This document shows, one piece after another, positions 1 through 7,101 of a stretch of DNA of 8,298 nt. The stretch's first letter is position 1; each line of letters opens with the position of its first letter. Origin of the DNA: Anaerolineales bacterium (GTDB lineage Bacteria > Chloroflexota > Anaerolineae > Anaerolineales > E44-bin32); NCBI GenBank assembly GCA_023144145.1, contig JAGLGG010000175.1, forward strand, positions 1 through 8,298, read 5' to 3'. Under the pieces are notes generated by a model. It was given only the letters and a program-made list of their open reading frames with translations. It did not search any database and was not told the origin of the DNA. The translations under genes were made by a program, and so were the position numbers.

Positions 1-1169
1 TCTAATTTCTCGACATCCTCCAGCGCTCGCTGTCGAAGGTAGCCAGCACGATAGGTGGGATTCATTATCGATCCATCGATCGCTGCAATCACATCATGAC
101 CCGTATTGCTTCCCTTGATTTCTAGTACTGCTTCTAAAGCGATGTCCTCAGGTGTCATAAACTCCATCTGCCTGAGAGCGGTGATAGCTTCGAACTCGCC
201 TCGCGTGAAGAGGCCATTTTCTCCAGTATCGATGACGGGTAACTCCAAACTTCCCCTCTGGTCGAAATTGCTCTCATCATCTCTCAAAATAATGGTGCCA
301 TCGATACGATCGGATCTGCTGCAATAAATATATACTGGCTTCCCATTCTCACGGATCTTGTGGCTTGAGATTTCGGAATATCCTATCATTGCCCCCGGCT
401 TTATTTCCTTGACGATGGGTCCATTTGGTGTGCGCGCCATGAGAAAGAGAAGGCCAGTATGTGCAAAGGCGATGGCAGTCTTGATCATAAGTTTGGCTGA
501 GGGTTTATCTTCACTGTGGGTGTAGGGTATATTCAAACCCATCCCTCCAGTGCCGGTAGTACCAATTTTCAAATAGAGGCGAGTTTCGACTTCGCGCATT
601 GCTCGATTCAATAAAAGTACATGACGTGTAAGTTGAGGTGCTGCTTGCGAAAGAAGGAGGGTTTCAAAGGCAAGATTGCTTTGCTCCCATGAAGGAACAT
701 CGCCCTGTGTTTTGGCGGCGTCAATGTTGTCGAGAGTTTGTTTGGCGAGGATCGATGTGGTGTATACGTCCTGATAGCTAATCGCAGTAGCGGTGTTTAT
801 CGAATCCACAATAACGTTCGGTCTTTCATTCAGAATCAATTCAACAAGCCTTGATCGACCGTAAGACTCACTCAAAGGGCCAAACAAGTCCTCAAATAAT
901 GCATCCCGGCAATCATCATCTTCTAACAACTCCAGGCGGGGTTTGTCACAAAAATCAGTGCGCACAAATACATCTCCCCAACTCCCGCTAAATTCAATAT
1001 CACTAGCTGCAAACATCCCCTGAAGTTCACTCACCGCGTTCATAACTTCATCACGATGTAGAGAAGCAAGAATGATTTTTTTGGGGAAAAGATCATTGGC
1101 TATTCTTCGGGCAATTTGCAGCCCGACCAAACCGGCTCCACCGAGGATAAGAAAGGTTTCATTTATCAC
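1..1169 (-). CDS. SDR-like Rossmann-fold NAD(P)-dependent oxidoreductase, 3' end outside window
   Basis: An open frame of 389 codons with no internal stop reads from 1169 to the left edge, where the gene is cut. The start is GTG at 1167-1169, preceded by AAGGAG (complement of 1176-1181) at a 6-base spacing; no in-frame ATG lies nearby. Residues 7-16 read LILGGAGLVG, a GGxGxxG dinucleotide-binding loop after a hydrophobic first beta strand, as in extended SDR or saccharopine-dehydrogenase-like enzymes. A second beta strand (KIILAS, about 31-36) and a VDSINTATA stretch near residue 121 fit a Rossmann fold. About 210 residues in there is a glycine-rich segment, GTTGTGGMGLNIPYTHSE, followed by MARTPNGPIVKEIKPGAMIGY. 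I recall similar segments from a conserved family annotated only as short-chain dehydrogenase, but know no substrate. The usual SDR YxxxK catalytic pair was not identified. It is divergent from the kinase gene. Fold likely, function unknown. Confidence 0.8.
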   Translation of the reverse strand, partial: MINETFLILGGAGLVGLQIARRIANDLFPKKIILASLHRDEVMNAVSELQGMFAASDIEFSGSWGDVFVRTDFCDKPRLELLEDDDCRDALFEDLFGPLSESYGRSRLVELILNERPNVIVDSINTATAISYQDVYTTSILAKQTLDNIDAAKTQGDVPSWEQSNLAFETLLLSQAAPQLTRHVLLLNRAMREVETRLYLKIGTTGTGGMGLNIPYTHSEDKPSAKLMIKTAIAFAHTGLLFLMARTPNGPIVKEIKPGAMIGYSEISSHKIRENGKPVYIYCSRSDRIDGTIILRDDESNFDQRGSLELPVIDTGENGLFTRGEFEAITALRQMEFMTPEDIALEAVLEIKGSNTGHDVIAAIDGSIMNPTYRAGYLRQRALEDVEKL

Positions 1170-1286
1170 AATGAGCTCCTTGTTTATTGGAAAAACCAGA
1201 TTACCCCACAGTTTGTTGTGGCGTTGAATGGCAAGCGTGGGTTTTACGGGTGGCAGCCCCCATATTAATTTTTTCCTTGGAAGAAT

Positions 1287-1306
1287 CCTTGCAGCTTGCT
1301 GCGAGG
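1287..1306. repeat. Short inverted repeat (9-bp stem, hairpin)
   Basis: The arms 1287-1295 and 1298-1306 pair over nine positions including one G-U wobble, with the core GCAGC-TT-GCTGC perfectly complementary. In RNA the innermost pair would open to give a four-base loop. Read toward the SDR-like gene it would lie about 120 bases upstream of the start codon. A six-base hairpin (TTGAGC-ACC-GCTCAA, 1323-1337) lies just beside it. Neither is followed by a T-run, so they are not classical terminators. Function is unknown and chance is possible. Confidence 0.35.
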
Positions 1307-1440
1307 TTCTTCACTTACTCCGTTGAGCACCGCTCAATCAACCAGGTTATTATCTTGATCCATCTATGCCCTTTATGGCAAGTATTTGGAAGACATCCCG
1401 ATGACCTGAATTTTACCCTGTCGCCCGCGATTTACGCCTA

Positions 1441-1449
1441 TGCTATACT
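1441..1449 (+). promoter_or_regulatory. Extended -10 promoter for the kinase gene
   Basis: TGCTATACT matches the extended -10 pattern TGn followed by TATAAT with one mismatch in the hexamer. No good -35 hexamer is seen 15-19 bases upstream, where the sequence is C-rich; extended -10 promoters can work without one. Transcription would begin near 1456 and give a leader of about 175 bases before the kinase start codon. Confidence 0.45.
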
Positions 1450-1499
1450 GCCAGAACCCTGATCCATGCCCGTTCGGGGATACTCTCTTTGAGTGTAAG

Positions 1500-1529
1500 G
1501 TAAATTGTCGATGTTTTCCGACAATTTAC
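1500..1529. promoter_or_regulatory. Perfect 11-bp inverted repeat in the kinase leader
   Basis: The left arm GTAAATTGTCG (1500-1510) and the right arm CGACAATTTAC (1519-1529) are exact reverse complements separated by eight bases. It lies just downstream of the predicted promoter and about 100 bases before the kinase start. The following bases are not T-rich, so an intrinsic terminator is unlikely. It could be an operator for a dimeric regulator or an RNA hairpin in the leader. The repeat is seen directly; its role is inference. Confidence 0.5.
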
Positions 1530-1631
1530 TCCACTTCATGAGACGTGTTCCGTTAGGGATGAAGGGGATGGATGCAGGGAGCAAATTAAGGCCTAACAGA
1601 TAGCGCATTGCAGCTTAACTAATCTGAGGTA

Positions 1632-4241
1632 ATGGGCCTACGTACAGTTGAAGTAAATCCAATGGGCTTTGAATTACAAGAATCAGATCGCACACTTGCC
1701 TCTTTAGAACTGCTATATAACGTAAGTCGCGAACTCGCATCACAACTCGACCTCGACGCGTTGCTCGCAAGAATTTTACGCTTAACTATTGAAACCATTG
1801 GAGCAGAATCCGGAAGTATTTTGGTGCTCGACGATCATGGTAAAGTGGCGGACGGGGCACTAAATACTGATGGTGAACATCATGATCATTCTGGCCCGAG
1901 ACTGGCTGATACCTTTGAGAAAGGCTTAGCTGGTTGGGTGGTAAGAAATCGCGAACCCGCGCTCGTGATGAACACACTGGAAGATGAGCGTTGGTTGAAG
2001 CGTGAACACAAAGTTTCGGAAGAAAAACGAAAATCGGCAATCTCGGTTCCTATCCTTGAGCGAGAACGTGTTATTGGGGTACTTACGCTTTCACATACAG
2101 ATGAAAGCCAGTTTACAGAAGATGATTTGGATCTGCTCCAAGCGATTGCAGATCAAGCAGGACTGGCGATCGTTAACGCGCAACATTTCAGGGCTGAGCA
2201 GGGACGTCGACAATTTGCTTCCACACTTCAAGAGATTGCCAAGAGTATCAATTCTTCTCTAGACACCACCCAGGTCTTCCCACTCATTCTGGAGCAACTC
2301 AGCCGAGTGATCGAATACGATAACGCGCGTATCTTCGTCTACGAGGACAATCAACTCAGGCTTGTTGCTGCGAACGGATTTGACGAGGATGAGGTGACGG
2401 AAGGAATTATCATCCCCGATGATGAAGAATCGCTTATGGGACAGGTCCTTTACCGGAAGCGTCCCTTGGTGATCGACGATGTGCAGGAAATCTCAGGATG
2501 GGTGATGTCTGAAAACCTTAAACGTGCCGATGAGGTGCGGGCGTGGATTGGTGCACCCATGCTTTCGCGAGATGAAGCAGTAGGCTTATTGACAGTGAGT
2601 TGTAGCAATCCTTTTGCCTACGGATTTCTTGAGGTTCAGGTGGTCGATGCATTTGCCAACCAGGCCGCCACAGCTGTTGCCAATGCACAACTCTATAGTG
2701 AAAGCCAGCGTCAAATGAGTGCAATGGTTGCTCTTGCAGAGACAGCAAGAGTAGTCAGTGCGAGTTTGGAGCTAGATGACGTATTTAGCAGGATCCTTTC
2801 CCAGACTTTGAAGACCCTTGATGTTGAAGCAGCCTCACTGGCTGTGATCGATGAAAGTACTGGCGAACTGGAGTTTAAATCGGCGAAGGGTGAAATGGCT
2901 GATGAATTACTTGGGATTCGATTGGAGAGGGGAGAGGGGATCGCAGGATGGGTAGTTGAAAATGACGAACCGATCATCGTTCCTGATGTCCAAAATGACC
3001 CCCGTTTTTTGCCCGATGTAGATCGCAAGTTAGGGTTTGAAACCCATGCAATCGCTTGTGTCCCAATTAGGGTCCACGACGAAGTAATTGGTGTTCTTGA
3101 AGCACTTAATCCAAAACGAGATGAATTTGAACCGGCACTGCTAGAGATCTTGATGGGCATCGCGGGAATGGCAGGAACAGCAATTCAACACGCGCGGTTA
3201 TTTTCAGAGACACAGGCTGCTCGCAAACGATACACCGGCCTCTTTGAAGATAGTATTGATCCAATCCTGATTACCGATCTCGAGGGATGTCTGACCGATG
3301 CGAATGTCAGCGCATATGTGTTTCTCGGGTATGAAGCGCCAGCATTGAAGGGTTTAAGCATTTTCGATATCTACCAGCCTTCTTCCAACGACAATATACC
3401 TGAAATAACTGATTTAGAACCTGGCGACGCGCATGCATACGATGCCAGTCTTACCCACGAGAGCGGTACACAACTGCCAGTGCAGATCCATGTGAAGAGG
3501 ATGGATGTTGAAGATCAACCGGTCCTACAGTGGATTGTACGAGACATTTCTGAGCGCATAGCCCTGGATCAATTAAGAGCGGATCTAACCTCAATGATTT
3601 TCCACGATTTGAGATCACCATTAGGCAACATTATTTCCAGTCTGGAAGTAATGAAGGACTCCATCGAGGATGATGAAGAGCTGTTGGGACCTGTAATATC
3701 GGTTGCTCAGCGATCAAGCCGGCGCTTGAGCCGTTTGATTGACTCCTTACTGGATATTGGCCTATTGGAAGAGGGGAAAGCGGTCTTATTTAAGACATCT
3801 GTAGCACTACTTCCTCTGGTGCAAGAGGCGGTCAAGGAAGTGCAACCAATTACAGAGGCCAAGGAGCACACGCTGACAATCGATGATGAGTCGGAGACCC
3901 CCAAATTGGAAATTGATGTAGATATGATACGGCGTGTGGTTATCAATCTAGTCGAGAACGCAGTGAAATACACTCCTAGTGGAGGAACAATTTCAATTAA
4001 CCTCGAAAAAATTGGGGATAAGGTCCGGTTTGGCGTGAATGACACCGGCGCAGGAATTGATCATGAAGATCAGTCGAGAATTTTTGACAAATTCGCTCGT
4101 ATAGAACGAACAGGTCGTTCAAAAGGTTTAGGCTTGGGCCTTGCATTTTGCAGATTGGCAGTAGAAGCTCATGGGGGAGAGATCTGGGTAGAGAGTAAAC
4201 CCGGAAAAGGCTCAACATTCTTCTTCACCCTCCCGGTATAA
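1632..4241 (+). CDS. Soluble GAF-GAF-GAF-PAS sensor histidine kinase
   Basis: This 869-residue protein is a two-component sensor kinase that autophosphorylates on a histidine and would pass the phosphate to a response regulator. Three GAF domains occupy about 38-183, 209-352 and 378-522; the first and third share the G(L/I)AGWVV signature and an EP turn. A PAS domain follows (about 533-640), then the dimerisation and phosphoacceptor helices with H658 in FHDLRSP. The ATPase domain (about 765-869) has the N box INLVENAVKY (N776), G1 box NDTGAGI (D804), F box IFDKFARIE and G2 box KGLGLGL, all intact. No transmembrane segment or signal peptide is visible, so it should sense a cytosolic ligand or partner. 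The ATG at 1632 has a GAGG only two bases upstream; the ATG at 1662 (residue 11) is an alternative start with a weak GAAG. No receiver domain or response regulator is in the window. The ligand is unknown. Confidence 0.93.
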   Translation: MGLRTVEVNPMGFELQESDRTLASLELLYNVSRELASQLDLDALLARILRLTIETIGAESGSILVLDDHGKVADGALNTDGEHHDHSGPRLADTFEKGLAGWVVRNREPALVMNTLEDERWLKREHKVSEEKRKSAISVPILERERVIGVLTLSHTDESQFTEDDLDLLQAIADQAGLAIVNAQHFRAEQGRRQFASTLQEIAKSINSSLDTTQVFPLILEQLSRVIEYDNARIFVYEDNQLRLVAANGFDEDEVTEGIIIPDDEESLMGQVLYRKRPLVIDDVQEISGWVMSENLKRADEVRAWIGAPMLSRDEAVGLLTVSCSNPFAYGFLEVQVVDAFANQAATAVANAQLYSESQRQMSAMVALAETARVVSASLELDDVFSRILSQTLKTLDVEAASLAVIDESTGELEFKSAKGEMADELLGIRLERGEGIAGWVVENDEPIIVPDVQNDPRFLPDVDRKLGFETHAIACVPIRVHDEVIGVLEALNPKRDEFEPALLEILMGIAGMAGTAIQHARLFSETQAARKRYTGLFEDSIDPILITDLEGCLTDANVSAYVFLGYEAPALKGLSIFDIYQPSSNDNIPEITDLEPGDAHAYDASLTHESGTQLPVQIHVKRMDVEDQPVLQWIVRDISERIALDQLRADLTSMIFHDLRSPLGNIISSLEVMKDSIEDDEELLGPVISVAQRSSRRLSRLIDSLLDIGLLEEGKAVLFKTSVALLPLVQEAVKEVQPITEAKEHTLTIDDESETPKLEIDVDMIRRVVINLVENAVKYTPSGGTISINLEKIGDKVRFGVNDTGAGIDHEDQSRIFDKFARIERTGRSKGLGLGLAFCRLAVEAHGGEIWVESKPGKGSTFFFTLPV

Positions 4242-4242
4242 T
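4237..4242 (+). promoter_or_regulatory. Possible -10 element upstream of the MBL-fold gene
   Basis: A perfect TATAAT overlaps the kinase stop codon, about 113 bases before the preferred MBL-fold start. The best upstream -35-like match, TCAACA at 4212-4217, has four of six consensus bases and a long 19-base spacer. It might give the downstream genes a promoter independent of the kinase. The support is a single consensus hexamer. Confidence 0.25.
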
Positions 4243-4344
4243 ACAGAACCTACTATAACCTGAAGTGACAATGGCTAGAAACTGGCCTTCATTACTTCTC
4301 GTCAATATGTCTCACGAAATTCAATTTTCCGGAAGCTATCTTGT

Positions 4345-4348
4345 AGGA
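4345..4348 (+). promoter_or_regulatory. Ribosome binding site that decides the MBL-fold start
   Basis: AGGA lies six bases before the ATG at 4355. The earlier in-frame candidates (GTG 4265, ATG 4271, ATG 4307) have at best weak purine stretches in front. This is the main reason for choosing 4355. Confidence 0.5.
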
Positions 4349-4354
4349 AAAACA

Positions 4355-5191
4355 ATGAAAAAAATCATGACTGATGTCTACCTGGAGAATAAGTTCTCAG
4401 GTGTTCAGCTTGGATTAATAGTTACAGATGATGGGGTCCTACTAATCGACAGCCCCATTCGTTTGGAAGAGGGGCGCGCTTGGCTATCCCGGGTTGCGGA
4501 ATTTGGCGTGCCAACTTACACAGCACTGTTAGATCATCATCCAGATCGGGTTGTCGGTGCGCGGGATCTTGGCATCCCCATTATTGGACACCGCTACACA
4601 CGACAGCATCTGGCATCGAAATCCGATTCCTTTAAGGGCAGTGCACATCCCATCGGCGCAGAAACAGATCGATTGAAACGGATCACGGGAGTGAGTCGCT
4701 CTATACCGGATTTAACATTTCTTCAAAAATTGAAGATTCGAATGGGTAAATTTGAGGTCGAATTCTGGCATCAACCCGGGCCAACTCACGGAGCAATGTG
4801 GGTTGTCTTTCATAAGCGCAAGGTTGTGTTTATAGGTGATACTGTTTGGGAGAATGACCCCCCATACGTTGGGCAGGCGAATCTCGCCGATTGGCTGACG
4901 AGTTTGGATATGCTCAGGTCCCCGGTTTTTAACTCTTACCGATTCATATCTTCCCGAGATGGTCTGATAAAGCGAGAAGAAATTAACTCAATGGCTCGGC
5001 TTGTACGAAAGTTTCAAGTTCGTGTTGAGCGATTCACTGAAACCGATGATCCAGAACCCGTAATTACGAAAGCTACCAACGAAATTATTAGCAGCTATAA
5101 GTTAAGTGAAAATAGAGAAGAAACCGCACGTTTTCGCATTCAGACGGGTCTTGAAGACCTCTATCATCAATTGCATGAGGTTGAAGACTAA
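4355..5191 (+). CDS. Metallo-beta-lactamase-fold protein with altered metal ligands
   Basis: With the start at 4355 the product has 278 residues, near the usual size for small MBL-fold hydrolases. The N-terminal run VYLENKFSGVQLGLIVTDDG then VLLIDSP is the standard opening strand pair of the fold. The metal motif, normally THxHxDHxxG, reads LDHHPDRVVG (residues 59-68): the second His and the Asp remain, the first His is Asp60 and the last is Arg65. The later ligands H145 (GPTHGAMW) and D162 (FIGDTVW) are present. The final GHG motif appears to be RDG (201-203), so its His is absent too. The protein may bind metal differently or have lost hydrolytic activity. An upstream start at 4265, 4271 or 4307 would add 16-30 residues without recognised domain content. 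The gene follows the kinase on the same strand and could be its co-transcribed partner. No substrate can be named. Confidence 0.85.
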   Translation: MKKIMTDVYLENKFSGVQLGLIVTDDGVLLIDSPIRLEEGRAWLSRVAEFGVPTYTALLDHHPDRVVGARDLGIPIIGHRYTRQHLASKSDSFKGSAHPIGAETDRLKRITGVSRSIPDLTFLQKLKIRMGKFEVEFWHQPGPTHGAMWVVFHKRKVVFIGDTVWENDPPYVGQANLADWLTSLDMLRSPVFNSYRFISSRDGLIKREEINSMARLVRKFQVRVERFTETDDPEPVITKATNEIISSYKLSENREETARFRIQTGLEDLYHQLHEVED

Positions 5192-5239
5192 GAAAGCCAC
5201 TTACTCTTTCCTTGCATAATTCCTGAAGGGCAATCGTCC

Positions 5240-6271
5240 ATGAGCTATGAGCCAATTCTGGAAGTGACTCGCGGGAGCGTGGTTGAATCTGTTCATTATG
5301 GGGCGTATGCAATTGCAGACAGGGCTGGGAACAAATTTCAATCATGGGGAGATATAAATACTGTCACCTATCTCCGGTCGAGCGCTAAGCCATTTCAAGC
5401 GATAGCTCTTATTGAGGCGGGAGGCGTGGAACACTTCGGCTTTAAGGATAAACAAATCGCATTGATGTGCGCTTCTCATTCCGGATCGGATGCGCATGTT
5501 GAAGTGGCCCACTCTATTCAGGACTTGATCGCTGTGACAGAAGATAAACTCGTATGCGGCATCCACCCGCCATTGGGTATGGCTGCGGCACGTAGGCTCA
5601 TACGAGAAGGACGAGAACCAACCCCCAACTGCCATAATTGTTCGGGAAAGCATTCAGGCATGTTGGCTCTTTCTGTCTTGATGGGAGAAGCTGTTGAAGG
5701 ATACTCTGAGCCCGATCATCCTGTTCAGAAGTTAATTAAAGACACAATTTCTGAAATGTTCGGCCTTAAACCCGATAACGTTCATATTGGTATTGACGGG
5801 TGTTCTGTCCCCACTTTCGCCGTTCCAATCCATTCAGCAGCAACTGCCTTCGCCCGATTGGCAGATCCGTCAAAGTTCTCAGAAAAAAGACAGCAGGCCT
5901 GCGAACGGATATGGAGGGCGATGACGAGTTACCCGGAAATGGTTGCGGGTGAGGGTCGTTTAGACACAGAACTTATGCAGGTATTCAACGGATCTGTATT
6001 GTCGAAAGGGGGAGCGGAGGGATATCAAGGTATTGCAATAGCCCCTGGTGCGATTGCGCCAAATTCTCCTGCTTTGGGGATCGCATTAAAGGTCTCAGAC
6101 GGGGATCGTAGCTCGCGCGCACGGGGGTATCTTGCCCTTTCGATCCTTAGGGATTTGGGGCTCCTTGGCGAAGAAATACCGCCGCCGTTGGTCAATTTCG
6201 GATCAGACCTCATCAAGAACTGGCGGGGCATTGTGGTCGGAGAAATGAGAACGATATATCAGTGGAAATAA
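5240..6271 (+). CDS. L-asparaginase, class 3 (Rhizobium etli ReAV type)
   Basis: The 343-residue product belongs to the Asparaginase_II family (Pfam PF06089), which hydrolyses L-asparagine to aspartate and ammonia and is unrelated to the E. coli AnsA/AnsB enzymes. The opening LEVTRGSVVESVHYGAYAIAD is characteristic. Residues described for the R. etli enzyme ReAV have counterparts here: the Ser-Lys pair in RSSAKP (S47, K50), the Ser in CASHSG (S79), Lys256 in LSKGGAEG, and the zinc ligands C134 and K137 in NCSGKHSGM with C188 in DGCSVP. The numbering correspondence is my alignment by eye. No signal peptide is visible, so it should be cytosolic. The ATG at 5240 has GAAGGG nine bases upstream. 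It starts 48 bases after the MBL-fold gene and ends just before rsmG, so co-transcription is plausible. It probably serves nitrogen scavenging from asparagine; the sequence shows no specific regulation. Confidence 0.93.
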   Translation: MSYEPILEVTRGSVVESVHYGAYAIADRAGNKFQSWGDINTVTYLRSSAKPFQAIALIEAGGVEHFGFKDKQIALMCASHSGSDAHVEVAHSIQDLIAVTEDKLVCGIHPPLGMAAARRLIREGREPTPNCHNCSGKHSGMLALSVLMGEAVEGYSEPDHPVQKLIKDTISEMFGLKPDNVHIGIDGCSVPTFAVPIHSAATAFARLADPSKFSEKRQQACERIWRAMTSYPEMVAGEGRLDTELMQVFNGSVLSKGGAEGYQGIAIAPGAIAPNSPALGIALKVSDGDRSSRARGYLALSILRDLGLLGEEIPPPLVNFGSDLIKNWRGIVVGEMRTIYQWK

Positions 6272-6287
6272 TTTGTATAGAGGGGCA

Positions 6288-7025
6288 GTGGAAGAATTTC
6301 AAGGTCTAAGGACGTCCGTCCAGGAAATGTTGGATGTAACCCTCACTTCACAACAACTTGAGGCCTTTCGCCGGTACCAATCAGACTTAATTAGCTGGAA
6401 CGAGCAATTTAATTTGACCGCTATCACTGATCCGGCAGGAATTGAGGTGCGACATTTTTTGGATTCACTCACCTGCCTGTTGACTCTGAGTTCAGGTACA
6501 AGCATGCGTGTCGTCGATATTGGCACGGGTGCGGGATTTCCGGGGATACCTTTAAAAATAGTGTGCCCTCAAATGCGATTGACGCTAATTGAAGCGACCA
6601 AGAAAAAAGTGGATTTCTGCCAACACATTGTTGATTCACTCGAATTGGAGGGCGTAGAAGTGCTCCATGGTAGAGCTGAGAAAGTGGGACATGATGGAGA
6701 TTATCGTAGCGGATTCGATTGGGCTATCGCGCGCGCAGTTGCGCCGCTCCCAGTGTTGGTTGAGTATCTATTGCCATTTTTAAAGATCGGGGGGCATGCT
6801 CTTGCGCAGAAAGGCGAAACGGCGCATGCGGAAACCCAAATTGCTGAGGGTGCACTCGGGATACTAGGCGGTCAAGTAGACCGATTAATTCCGATTGAAT
6901 TGCCTGGTGTTGTCGAGACGCGTTACTTGGTTGTCATCGACAAAGTTGCTGAGACTCCGGGTGCATACGCTCGACGAGCTGGTATACCCACCAAGAGGCC
7001 GTTGGGAGGGAGGAGGGGCTCCTGA
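6288..7025 (+). CDS. rsmG: 16S rRNA (guanine527-N7)-methyltransferase RsmG (GidB)
   Basis: RsmG uses S-adenosylmethionine to methylate N7 of G527 in 16S rRNA of the small ribosomal subunit; loss of it gives low-level streptomycin resistance in several bacteria. The 245-residue product shows the family pattern: a helical N-terminus with WNEQFNLTAITDP and VRHFLDSL, the SAM-binding motif I RVVDIGTGAGFPGIPLKI (about 74-91), the LTLIEATKKKVDFC strand-helix (about 98-111), RAVAPLPVLVEY, and the C-terminal YARRAGIPTKRPL. The length is usual for the family. The start is uncertain: GTG at 6288 has AGAGG four bases upstream, TTG at 6273 begins two bases after the asparaginase stop codon with only a weak GGA before it, and ATG at 6327 would trim the N-terminal helix. 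I prefer 6288. The tight junction suggests translation coupled to the asparaginase gene. The next gene, recF, faces it. Confidence 0.95.
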   Translation: MEEFQGLRTSVQEMLDVTLTSQQLEAFRRYQSDLISWNEQFNLTAITDPAGIEVRHFLDSLTCLLTLSSGTSMRVVDIGTGAGFPGIPLKIVCPQMRLTLIEATKKKVDFCQHIVDSLELEGVEVLHGRAEKVGHDGDYRSGFDWAIARAVAPLPVLVEYLLPFLKIGGHALAQKGETAHAETQIAEGALGILGGQVDRLIPIELPGVVETRYLVVIDKVAETPGAYARRAGIPTKRPLGGRRGS

Positions 7026-7062
7026 GAATTTGGTATCTGACACCTTTTACCCTCGAGCGTCT

Positions 7063-7080
7063 ATAACCCCCGGGGGTTAT
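7063..7080. terminator. Perfect 18-bp palindrome in the convergent rsmG-recF gap
   Basis: ATAACCCCCGGGGGTTAT is fully self-complementary with no spacer and lies midway between the two converging stop codons (7025 and 7104). As RNA it would form a GC-rich stem of about seven pairs with a four-base loop on either strand. Neither side has a T-run, so it is not a textbook intrinsic terminator. The position suits a bidirectional end of transcription; a protein-binding site is the alternative. Confidence 0.45.
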
Positions 7081-7101
7081 CGTAGGGGATCATGGGATGG
7101 G

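Larger units (their letters stand above)
1170..1631. other. Divergent intergenic region between the SDR-like gene and the kinase gene
   Basis: This 462-base stretch separates two divergently transcribed genes and should hold both of their promoters. A small open frame on the plus strand (1187-1462, TTG start) gives a peptide I do not recognise; it has no convincing ribosome binding site and I do not call it a gene. The stretch contains two short hairpins on its left side, an extended -10 promoter toward the kinase, an 11-bp inverted repeat, and a roughly 175-base kinase leader. No tRNA or known riboswitch class was recognised. Confidence 0.7.

Noticed and set aside
1200..1211. A DnaA-box-like string (TTACCCCACA)
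   Set aside because: It has an extra C compared with TTATnCACA and stands alone; no cluster supports an origin here.
1187..1462. A 91-codon plus-strand open frame in the divergent intergenic region
   Set aside because: It has a TTG start, no convincing ribosome binding site and an unrecognised composition, and it runs across the predicted kinase promoter. Treated as non-coding.
1501..1631. Riboswitch or small RNA in the kinase leader
   Set aside because: Apart from the simple inverted repeat and weak alternative pairings, I see none of the conserved core sequences of c-di-GMP, SAM, T-box or other riboswitch classes that I know.
2711..3160. A 149-codon minus-strand open frame opposite the kinase
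   Set aside because: It is Ser/Thr-rich and lies wholly antisense to the well-supported GAF3 coding region; it is a shadow of the kinase reading frame.
5192..5239. Possible promoter (CATAAT near 5215) ahead of the asparaginase gene
   Set aside because: No -35 element lies at a usable distance and the gap is short, so read-through from the upstream gene is the simpler view.
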